In this document: piece by piece, positions 30,801 to 42,800 of the stretch
How positions within the stretch are numbered: the first letter of the stretch is position 1
Layout of the letters: each line of letters opens with the position of its first letter
Assembly (NCBI RefSeq): GCF_932526225.1
Contig: NC_064046.1
Location: 13,223,708 to 13,287,707 of the forward strand
Length of the DNA: 64,000 nucleotides
Origin: Nematostella vectensis
Lineage: Eukaryota; Cnidaria; Anthozoa; Actiniaria; Edwardsiidae
Direction of reading: 5' to 3'
Notes under the pieces: model-generated
Databases searched by the model: none
What the model saw: only the letters and a program-made list of their open reading frames with translations
Told to the model about the DNA's origin: nothing
Translations under genes and position numbers: made by a program

Positions 30801-33800
30801 ACCACGGACCAGCGCGGCCCTAAAACCTCCAGCTGGATTAAAAGCTAGACCTTCAGAAACGAAGAGCGATTACTAAGCAGGCACGCCTCTATATTACCAT
30901 ACATCTATCCATCACCGTTAACATTACCTTTTAAGGATAAATCCCGGCAAAGAAAATGCAATCCCGTGATCCTTATCGACACTCTCTCCGCCGAGCTCGT
31001 CAAACAGTAGTAAGGTCATCAAACACGCGCCCTCGTACGACGCATGGGCAGAAGGCTGACACGTGGCCGTTGCCATGGTTATGATAGTGTACACGTGTAC
31101 ATAGCGTGCAAGGCGATGGCGACAAGACCAGTTGAACTCACACAGAAGTCTTAGGATCTAAAAAAAATTCACACTTTTCAATATACAAAGTCGGACAAAC
31201 CTTGAAGAAATAAAACGTCTTGCCATGGCGTTGAGATTGAACGTTAATTCTAGAGTATTTGTAAAGCGCAAATGAACTCATCGCCAAGCATTCGTCAGTA
31301 CACGTTTAGACACATATGCGCATAGGCGACTTGGTCTAGCTGATTGCGATACTTTTTGAGTGGCAAATACAATCCATACAGATTAACACAAGAATGGCTG
31401 AGACCATCACGAAGAAATATAAACAAAAAAGCCCTTTCTGACATAAAGACTTTCTGATTGATTCGTAAGTGCTAAATAAGTTGCTTTTTGCTGTTGTTAT
31501 GTTGACGCCTAAAGCTTGAGTGCGCGGGACTTTGACACCCAAAGAATCACGTGATTTGTGATTACAAGTCGCCTTTTACTCCACGTGGTGTACAGAGGTC
31601 CCTCGGTACAAGTTCATAATCTGCAATGAGACACGACTGAGGTCTGAGGTTCCTCAGTACAAGTTAATAAGCTGCAATGAGACACGACTGAGGTCTGAGG
31701 TCCCTCAGTACAAGTTAATAAGCTGCAATGAGACACAACTTGCCTACTGTCCTCATCCCAGAAGACGAGGAATTCACAAACTCAACAGTAGAGAGCCAGG
31801 CTTTTACAAGTGTCTGTGTGATAACATCAGCAGCTGGCCTGACCAGCATTCTAGCCCGGGACCTCTGGCTTGGGAAGGGGAGCTCGTGCTATGAGCAACA
31901 ACGCACTGTGCCACTAATATTAGAGTACTGAAACACCAGCGAAACTCTCACCTTCAGACATGCAGGTACAAGTTCGACAGAGGGTGAGGGCGTGGCAGGG
32001 GTGTGTCCGCCCCCTTCCGCACTCAGGATCTCACGTAGAATGTCTAGTGTCACCTCGTCTCCATGGACATCAAGCACGACACTGTGCCAATGAGGGTCTG
32101 GTCAACAGAACAGGTTTTATATCAAGTTTAACAAACAAATCGTGAAACTGTGCCAATAAGGATCCACTAAACAAAACAATGTTTGTATAAATATCTTTTT
32201 AAATACACATCTTGACACTGTTCCAATAATTAGTGTCTGGTCAACAAAACAGTTTGTATAGCTTTATACAACCACATCTTGACACTGTTCCAATAATTAG
32301 TGTCTGGTCAACAAAAACAGTTTGTAAAGCTTTATACAACCACATCTTAACACTGCGCCAATTAAGATCCAGTCAAACTTACAATTTCCCACACTTTTCC
32401 GTGGTATGCACTCTTATACACCACGATATTCGCCATCAAAATGTTGCGGAGCCACGGCGGAGGCGGCGTAGAAATTCCATGATAATTTGTTTGAATCAAT
32501 GGCAGATCTACATACCTTGCATGATAATAGCAAGCTGTTCAGCTGCAGACTTCCTAATGCTCCACTCGCCTCCTCGAGACGAATAAATTTCCCAAAGCTT
32601 CGTGATATCCGCCCTTTCGGTAGAAGGGTGTGGCACAGACACGTGCTTGTCCATGGAAGGATGCGGCCCTCCCGCGTGCCTATTCATGGTTGAGACAAGC
32701 TGATCCACAATGAAGATATCCCTAAGGGTATCAGGGGTGCGGCTTTTGAAAAACCTCTGCCCCCACTGTTGACTCGCATCCGTCATCAGAAACCAGGCCA
32801 CCGCTCCCAGGCCTTTGACTCTGATGTTAGGATTCTTAGAAAACATGAGTCGGAGCGAGCCACGGAGCTGTTCTATTGGTGCCAAGGTTAGGACCTCGCC
32901 GTCGGCCGTCATTGGGCCAGTATTGGGGTCTTGTAATGTAATAAGGTCAAGTACACATTGGTCCAAGGTGTTCTGTTGGCCGATATATGCCTGGAGTGTT
33001 GGTAAGGATGGGGTGATTGACAGCAGTAGAAGTCTCCACAGTTCGGTACTCATGCTAAGGCGGCCTAGCAACATGTTTTCTAGCAAGTCAACGGCCATCT
33101 CTTGGATCTGAAGAAAATACACGCAATTTTAAAACATCAAAGGGGATAGCTCACCTCGTCTTATGTTCTTGTATTTGTTCCACTATGAAATATTTGAAAT
33201 AGCAACAACAAAAATAAAATTCCTAAAGAAAGCCATCGGGTCATGGAGTTTATTCGGCACTTTGGTTATAGACAAATGAGCATACTTTTAAATATGGAGT
33301 CACCTAGAGCCTCTAGATTGGAGACGCTTGCACAGACAAGCTCTGCGTAAGAGATTAGACTTCGGCTGCTAACCATTTACACACGCTAGTAGAACAAACA
33401 GGCAACCTCGGAAAAAAGCTATTTACTTGCTTTAAGGTAAGGCCATATTAAAAATTATATATTTACTTATGAGTAGGAATTTCTCAATCAATCTGAGTTT
33501 TGATGTATGTTACTATCCCAGTAAACCTAGCGCAGCCTTATGCAGCACTTTATTAATCGACAGAAGGGGGAAAGCATAAATATATATTTAGATAGCAGAT
33601 TGAAGACTCTTTTAGTGCTCCGAAACCACTGGAAAAGCGTTCATCTCAGGATTTAGATATTAACCTTGCATCAAGATTAAACCAGTCTCCGTCTGTGTGT
33701 ACGTTTGTCTGGAAGTTGGGGTGGGATTGGGTAGGGGGGGAGGGGAGGGGTTAAGGGGCGCATCTCTATAGAAGATCTGCTTTTTCGAAAGACAACTAGC

Positions 33801-36800
33801 AGAGTCCTGGGGTTCTGTCCTCTAGTCCCACCTCCCGCTTTTTACTCTCGTTCACGTTCCTAGAAACTAAATTCCTCAGAGCTGAATTCCCGTTCCCGGA
33901 CTCTTGAAACACGTCTTATTAATGTGTTATATTAACAATAACAAGATTTTTATAAAACAGTACAAAAACCACTATATTATTAATTTCATATCTGTTATCA
34001 TCTGTATTATATTTCATTATTATATTATCATTTAAGGTAAGGGTACAATTTAGGTTAGGTGTTATGGAGATCTACTTGTTAACCTATTGAGACCATCACC
34101 ATGAAAAGACTCCAATGGACAGGCCACCGTGTCTCCTGCACATTACCAAGCAACACAAAGCATCCATTTCCATCGACTAATTCGAGCTTGTAACCACGAT
34201 CGTTTCAATCTTCAATATATCGTCAATAACGTACCAGACTACTTTCGTGAATTGTTGTTTTAAAATTTTCTTGCAAATTAACCGTTGTATCTTAAATCTC
34301 AATACGAGAGGAGTGGTCGATCGACATTCTCTAAGTAATTATTCTATGACGAGCTCGCAAATAGCGGGCACTTAGCTCAATTTCAAGTTCCACTATAACC
34401 ACTGGACTTACAGACTAAGGACGCATAATTACAGTGCAAGCCTCGACTTGAGGCAAACTTCATGCGCATACCAGCGAGAATCCTCTGGAACTTGGATTAA
34501 AACAATGCACAAACCTGTGAATACTACATGACCACGCTGGTATTTGCAATCGATTCAATTGAAACCGAGGCTTGCACTGTATTTATGCGTCCTCAGTGCC
34601 TATGACCAGCAGGCACAGTGGAACTCGATACTGGACTATTGGTAGGCCCAAAACTTCTTACCCGGAGAGCCCTCACCCAGAATGAGAAAAAGGAGGGGCA
34701 CCTCTCTTCAATGGCTTTTATAATAACGGAAGTATCCATTTATCAAGGTGAATTTAATATTCACGAAGATAAGAGACTAGCATTAGTCACGGAGATGTGT
34801 TGGAGTAGGAAGTCGTTTGGGTTATACGCATAGCAGCTATCCGTGTTCCACCCGACATCCGTAAATTATTCATTACTATTACAGAGGTCTGTCTAGAGCT
34901 CTCGAAGTTCAGCGAGCTGATCTGAGTTGACAAAGCACATGATCTGGGACAACACCTAGCGAAAATCGCACACAACTCCCTCCTGAACTCGGGCATCCTT
35001 GATGAGTACAACACAAAGTTGATGAAGGAATTTAGATGAAGGACAGGCGTCAGGTAACTGTAGTAAGAACCGGCGGTCCGATCGAACCACGTGACGTGTA
35101 AGGCTAGAGTGGCCGCGGGTAGAAAACACAGGAATGAGAGAAGTGTGGCAATGAACAGTGTTAGGGTGAGTTTTAGGTTCCCGCCTCGTCTGGGGTTGAC
35201 AGGAGTACTGTAACGGACCCGCACCAGAATGGCGGTGTAGCAACCGAGGATGATCACTAGGGAGAGAAGTGCCAGAGTTATCTTCAAGGCAAGAAAGATG
35301 TAACCATGGTGGAAGAGCTGAGGCCGGAAATGTGCCATTATGGTGTGGAACTCGCCGATCACAGCAAATCCCCATGTAAGCGAGATCCATAGAATGTACT
35401 GCTTGGCTCCCAGCATGCGGTGTTTGATGGGCGCCAAAATGGCGTAAGCTCGTTCGGCAGCGATTGCAGTAAATGAGTACAGGGATACCAGGATCGACAT
35501 CCAATTAACCATCGACGCCACAGAGTACAAGGCATCACGAGTGAGTTCCCCTAAATTATGAAGCGCCATCAGGGCCAGCGATACGCCAACGAGGAGATCC
35601 GCAAGCGTCAGGTTAATCAGAAGATAAACTGATTTTTTTAGGCGGAACGTCTTGCGCAGAAACACGGCAAGAGCGACAGAGTTAGCGGCGATGATAATGA
35701 CAGCCTCTGGAAGCTGGACTAAGTAGGTTAACTGCACTGACTCTTCCGTTCCTGATGTATTGTAAGACATTTTTAGCTGCCTCTTCTCGAGAGAACAAAC
35801 TGTAACAGTGCTTAGCAGCTGTGCCTCGCATATCAGCCTACTGTTACATAAAAGATAAGGTGACTTTTATTAGTGATTTCCGTCGCGGCGGAAATCTTTG
35901 CATTTAATCAGAAATTAAAAGTACTTACAGTTTTCCGAGCGGAATTGCAATTCACACACACGATACAGTTTGTTTCGCGTAAGGTGGCTTTTATTGTGTC
36001 AATTTCCTTAAGTTGCCACTTCTTTAAATATATAAAGAAAATTTAAACGTTCTAGTGCTTATATTTTCCCAACATATCGCTCCTAACACCCCCAAGTGCC
36101 TAGGAACCTTATCTGTTCTTTATCTGCTCCACAATCTATGATTATTTGTAAATAATTTTGTAAATAACCAAAGATGTGTATGGATCGGACATAAAACATC
36201 GTAACATCAAGGGATAGATGTCAGTTGGATTTAAAAACTGAATACGCGGCAATGTTTATTGAAATTGTAGATAGATGGATAAGTAGATGGATTTGTCAAA
36301 CGGAAGAATGAAACGACCGTAGCAGAAAATAAATTATTACTTTAACAATGACATAAATTGCAGAGGCTTGAACTAGTAGATTATCATAAGGATTAATAAG
36401 CTACGGTGACAGAAGTTTACAATTTTCGAGAGGTGAGACCAGCCTTAACCATACAGCTTTCAAAATTTTTTTTTTAGGTCTAGATGGATGGATCAAGCGC
36501 GATGGGAGCGCAATTTTTAGCAGTACAGAACAGCTGGGCGTATTTAAATCACGCTGTCACACACGACTCCCACTGTGCTTATTTGCAACACATATATATC
36601 TGATACGCGGCGGCAATGATAGGTGGCTTTATGTTATGGTCAAAACAATTATAACTAGAAAATTACACAAAGCAGGCAATAAGGTATTCTGTTAGACATA
36701 AAGTTATAAGAGATAGTTTTTCTTCAAATCATTTAAAATAAGTTGCTGGTTGAGAAGAACAATATGTGAAATCCCAAAGAGATTATGGTATTATCTTAAA

Positions 36801-39800
36801 ATTGTTCATAGCAATAGAAGGTAAGATATGTTGCTGGCGCTTTTTGCGAAAGGCTTAATAAAAAAGCGAGCAGTGAATAAGGGAAGCGGCCGGATATAAC
36901 TTGTTAATATGCTTAATGTTAGACTGGCATCTAAGTCCACCAATGATCGCTTCTCGGACCTTACCTTAGTATCAGGGTCGTACAGCCCGTAGCGGCAAAT
37001 CTGCGTGACGACGTCATCAGCCAACAGTACCACCATCCCCTGGCAGACCGTGGATACGGGGTATGTCACGTGACTGACCTTTAGCGCCTCGGTGACCACG
37101 CCCAGGCATGACCTGTACCCCTCAAGCCTAATTTCTATATAGGAAACAATAATCGAGGGAAGGAGGAACAGATTTTCCAGGTTGTATTTTTCTAAGAAAA
37201 TTATTCTAAGAAAATCCTCACTAAATTCGCCGAGAGGTAGTTGGAAGCGTCTACTAGGACCCGTACAAGTTGAGTTATGAATTTGATCTAGTAGCTCTAG
37301 CTACCTCGTGTGTGCGTCGATTTGTTCGCTATAAAAAATGTGATGACCTCACGCTTTTTGAACCAATAAGAGCTCAAAAATTCAATACGTGAAGCTACAG
37401 CTTAACCAATGAAAGCCAAGAATATACATAGGCAATGTCCTAGCGTTTGTTTAACCAATGACAGCTCTAGGATACAAACACGTGATTAATTACCTGAGTC
37501 GTAATGCGCTAAAATGTTCAAAATGACCTTGCGGCTGGTTTTCACTACACTAGGATCGGCATTAGCTGAGGAACACGCCCTACTACAGATCCGTACTCCT
37601 TCCCTAACCACACCCATATGTTTGTGGTAGGCGAGGCTGGGTAGGGATTTGTCAAGAAGAGCTAGAGAGTCGCTAATGGATCCGCCTTGAGCCTGATAGA
37701 AGATTAGATTGAATTCAAATACAATGATAGAAAAACGTTGTCCTAAATAAGTATGTAGTTACGGTAACATGCATGTAACACAGAACGGAAGAATATGTAC
37801 AAGGAATGAACACATAAGGGGAAAAAAGAAAAAAAGAGGAAAAATACAAATAACAAAAAAGGTAAATTAGTATTTTATAGGTAAAAATGCTTTATAATAA
37901 TATTGCTCAATATTATTTGAACTTATATTGTTCTTATTGCATAACCTCTATTTTTTTATTTTCGGTATTAATTTTTTATTATTTATTAAAACCATTGAGT
38001 TGTTGTTGTTTTAACAAAAATCAAAATACAACAGAGTTCCTTGCATTTATTATATACATACTGAGAAATACTCACTAAAACATATTCAGTAAATTTTCGT
38101 TCGTTCACTATCTCAGCAAATCAGAGGCGCGAAAAAGGTTTTTTCACCATAAAGAAAAGTAGTTCGCGGTTCTGGTTGGACGAACGATGTTTTTTCACTG
38201 CATTTGAATGGCTTCAATCCCAAATCGGGAAGACGGGTGGCTTTGCATTTCACTTTTGCTATTGAGCTCCATTGAGCGAGAGAATGAAATTTAACTGTGA
38301 AAATTAAATACAAAGCGTTCAAAATGGAAGAAAATAGATTTGCTACTCTCAAAGACACTGTAGAGGATTATGTAGAAAGTCTTGAAAACAAGATTACAAA
38401 GGGAAAAACCGAGCGAGATGTAACGCTGTTAAAACGCTATCTAACATCACATTTTCGTGCGTGACTTAAGCGAGGCAGATTCATTTCAATGTAAGTTTCT
38501 GTCTGTCTTCAACTAAACAGTCTCGAACCGTCGAACAGCACAAACATCGGACCGCAGCACAGTCTAATAAAAAGTTATGTAATAAGCTTATAACGTCTTA
38601 AGCCCCGTGCAAACTGCTCCAGCACCTGCCAGCATTGCTGGCGAATTTTCGCTTGATTGACTATAGGACTATAGGGCAAAGGAAATGAAATGGGAAATGG
38701 ACTTTCTGACCACTTTCTGTCAAAGAACAAGAAGAGCAAGAAAGTGCTCTTTGTTTTGTCTCAAAAAAACTCAATCGTTCGCTGCGCTTACTCGTCCGTT
38801 TTTTGATACTGCACAACTCGTGAATAAAAACCGTACGTGCGCACTTTCCATGTAGTATTCTATATAATAATATATAGTCTTTGTGGATTTTTTCGTGACT
38901 GCAAATGTTAATTTTGTATAGCGGCTATTAAAAAGTCTCTGAGCAATTCACAAAAGACTAACTCTTACTCGCCAATCTACAAAAACAGACTGCATGAGTG
39001 AGTTAATTCAACTTCCCCATCGCGTACAACCTAGGTCAGTGAATTTTCCGCTATACGTAAATAAATGACTTATGGGTTAAACACGTTAACGTGTGTATGA
39101 TCTGAGCAGAAAATCCAGAGAACGTTAAGCTGGTATACTTTCATTTCCACTATTTCCAAATAGTTATTTCATGGCCACATAAATTAGATTTTATACAGTA
39201 TTTGTTGGACACGAGTGTCGGTCAATATGAGGCAATTCTACATCTATGATCATTCGAACCAGTTTACCTTTTCTGTTGCGAACTTCAACAGCTTGCAGGT
39301 ATCAACAATTGATTGGCATATGTCACTCAGGTAAGTGTACACTTGATATGAAGTTCTGTCCAAGACATTCAAGTATTCGAGCACTGCTGCATGCAAGTGT
39401 CTGTGTGTCCGGGCCAGGACACCATCTATGGACACCATAGATAGAACAGTGACCAGACCCGATGACATAACTCTTGGTGCCTGGAAGGACAGATCTTGTT
39501 ATGTGAAGTGCATTTACTTCAACTTTAGGATGTAAAGTTACTGTGAGATATAACAGTCTACGGAACAGATGCTCATTTGCATAAGCCACTGTCCGGCGTC
39601 CTCGATTCCATGCGTCGCTATTTTCTGCCATTTGTCATGACAACAGCCCACGCTTTGACGACGACTATGTTTTGCGAAGTTTTATTACATTTATAACATT
39701 AGATAGTATGCTCGCCTGTTATACTTTTTAATCAAAACAATATCAGACAATAAAGTATAAGGGTCAACTTATCTCATGTTAGCAAATTAACTTTCTAAGA

Positions 39801-42800
39801 AGTCTTTAGGGAATCAGATTTTAGCGAAAATTTGAACAGAATGAATCACATGAGAATAGTTTTAACTCACTAAATTTCACATTTATGGTACATCCAGTCA
39901 TAAGCAAAGTTAAAAGCCGAGACTCTCAGCATAGCTAAAACTGTTATTTTACTTAGTCTGAGTGGACTCTGATCCTAACGCGTTACAAAAAAGGAGGATA
40001 TATTCAAATGTGTATCATTTACTCGGTCTCGACTAAATCTTTGTTCTAGCCGTAGAAGTGTGCGTAAATGTAAATAGCAAAAGAATAAAATGAACAAGTG
40101 ACCATGCATTCCAGCATGGCAACTGCGTTAAAAATATAAATCCCTCTTTTTTCCAAAATTTTGTTTATTTGGACCAAATAAAATTTTGTTACTATGCGGG
40201 AACATTACTCTTTAGGATGAAGCACAATTTAGAAAATGAAAACGAATAAAACGCTCAAAATATAATTTTATTCACGTCCTATGCTAATGAATCGAGCGTG
40301 ATTGTAAATTTCCTCTTCGCATTAAATCATGGTTGTGAGACACCGAGAGAGAGGGAAGAAAAGCAGCGAAATATACCTCTTAAGCCTGTTTGAAGCTAGA
40401 AACATTACTTTTGGTACTCCTCCTGAAGAAGTAAAATGCCATTTATATGATAGTGTAGGCTGTTTCATTTGTGAAAGTTGTTTTACCAGCTTTTAAGCGA
40501 TTCAATCAAAATGTAAACATATGACCAATGAATGATATTAACCAAAAACAAAATACTTGGTTAAAAGGTTCTCTATGAGAAGAGTCATCAAACTGTCATA
40601 CGACCCATAGTCCCTAATTTGTCAGGTTAAAACGCGGTAAAAATCAAGTGAATGCCTTTTTAAAAACTAATTTAAACCACGCAGTGCATGTTGCAGTGCT
40701 CCAAAAAGGTTAGTGAAAAACAAGTTAGAAGACCCATTTTTAGCTATGGTTGCAAATCAGTCAGCCTTTGTTACATCAACCGTATGCTAGATCAAAGGTA
40801 AACCCCCGTGAGCCAACTAAGAAGATCATCAATGACAATTTTATAATTTTAAATAGCTTTAAACGACCAGAAAGGCATAGTGCGCTATTAAAATTGTTGT
40901 GTGTTGTTGTGAACAATATGCGACCGATCTTAAAGATTTCTAAGAAATGATCATGTTAATGTAAATTATTTACGAAGTTTGGCGATCAGCTAAGAAACTT
41001 TGAGTAAAACAGCCTTCTAACTCAAACCCCCAAAATGCACTGTTCGGTCGCATTTCTCCTCAAAAGCTCTCATCCACCATATCAATATTTTTAGTGCGTT
41101 TCCTGAAAAAAAAAAATTGGAAGAATCCGGCTAGAAAAGTTACTCACGTTAAATGTTGAAATGTTTCAAAGCATCTGTTCCGTAGACTGTAAGTAGCCGC
41201 GGCCCCAGGCTACTCTCGATCGGTCTAATAATCCGGATTCAAAATGGCGGAAGTTCTTGGAAGAGGGCAAGCGGAAAATTAAAAGTTAGCCTTCCCGCCC
41301 AGAGAGGCCTTGGGGAGGCTACGTCACGCGCTACCGTAAGGAAAGGTTGAAAAAAACGTTATATCTGATTGACATCTATTTCACTGGAAAACTTTATGTG
41401 GCAAAGTAATTTTTTACGGCAAATCAGAGCGCGGCCTTATCCTCTTGGCGATGAATTTATGGTAAAGTGCATGCTTACAGGCTTACATTCTCAAAACTCT
41501 TTTTTCAGTCATGGTACACGCGCCAATTATACATATTCAAAAGGATATTAGCAAAAACGTTTTGTTTCATTGTTATGCAGTTTTCCAAAAGGCTTGATAA
41601 GCAGTGTTTAATGTAAGCCTACAAAAGGATTATATAATCGCAACGCCGACTGAAGACAGCCTGTCGCGCAGAAAGAAGTAATCTTCTGAAGCCAGATTCT
41701 GTTTTTTCAAACTGACCTGCTCCAGTGGAACCAAAGCCTGTATAAGTTGTACAGTAAATGCAGTCAAGTTAACCACAGCCATGCGATGATTGGATAGCGA
41801 AGGCGTCACCATAGCAACGTCTCCATGGTAACCACTCTTGCGCATGTGGAGCGCTATTGCGTCACCAAGCGACCTGAATGAAGAGATCAGACTTGGACCC
41901 TGAAATGACAAAAACGGGAAACTTTTTAGTTGTTGAACTTCTTGGTTCCTGGTCATGCAAGATAAATGGGAGAAAGAATGAAGATAGAAGAGGAGAGAGA
42001 GAAGAGAATAGCAACAAGAGAATAGAAACGAGAGAATAGAAACAAGAGTAGAGAAACCAGAGAAGAGAAACAAGAGTAGAGAAACCAGAGTAGAGAAACA
42101 AGAGAAGATAAACAAGAGGAGAGAAATAAGAGGAGATGCAACTTACTATACACATATTATACTGACTTCCCAGCCTAACATCTGATGAATGTTCACTCTC
42201 GATTTCCTGCAAACACCCATGCATTTTACACTCCCAACATTCTTCCACCCTCCACTGGGGGTATCCCTTGGCTTACCATGACCATATGTCTGAGAATCCT
42301 CTACCAATAAATTCACTGGGCGAATACTTCTGCTTACCGTAACCTTATGAGTCTGAGAATCCTCTTTCCCTAAGTCCAATGGGGGACTTACTATGATCTT
42401 ATGTCTGACAATCCACTACCCATAAGCGCAATGGGAAATAACTCTACTTTCAGTACCATGACCTTATTTGTCTGAGAATACTCTACAAATAAGTCCATTG
42501 GGGGAATACTTTTGCTTACTATGACCTTATATGTCTGAGAATAATCCACTGATGTGTCTTAGAATCCTCTACCCATAAGCCCAATGGGGGAATAATTCTA
42601 CTTACCATGACCTTATATGTCTGAAAATACTCTACAAATAAGTCCATTGGGGGAATACTTTTGCTTACCATGACCTTATATGTCTGAGAATAATCCACTG
42701 ATGTGTCTTAGAATCCTCAACCCATAAGCCCAATGGTGGAATAATTCTACTTACCATGACCTTATGTCTGAGAATACTCTACAAATAAGTCCGCGGAATA

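Noticed and set aside
39323-39631. 102-codon minus-strand ORF over RTTN exon 10
   Set aside because: Exon 10 (39480-39268) is read in a different frame with proper splice sites. The part upstream of 39,480 is intronic.
41630-41716. Extension of RTTN exon 9 beyond CAG ([14 protein letters not shown] and on)
   Set aside because: The phase to exon 10 is satisfied by ending at 41,717 with donor GTCAGT. The extension runs to a stop and reads unlike the rest.
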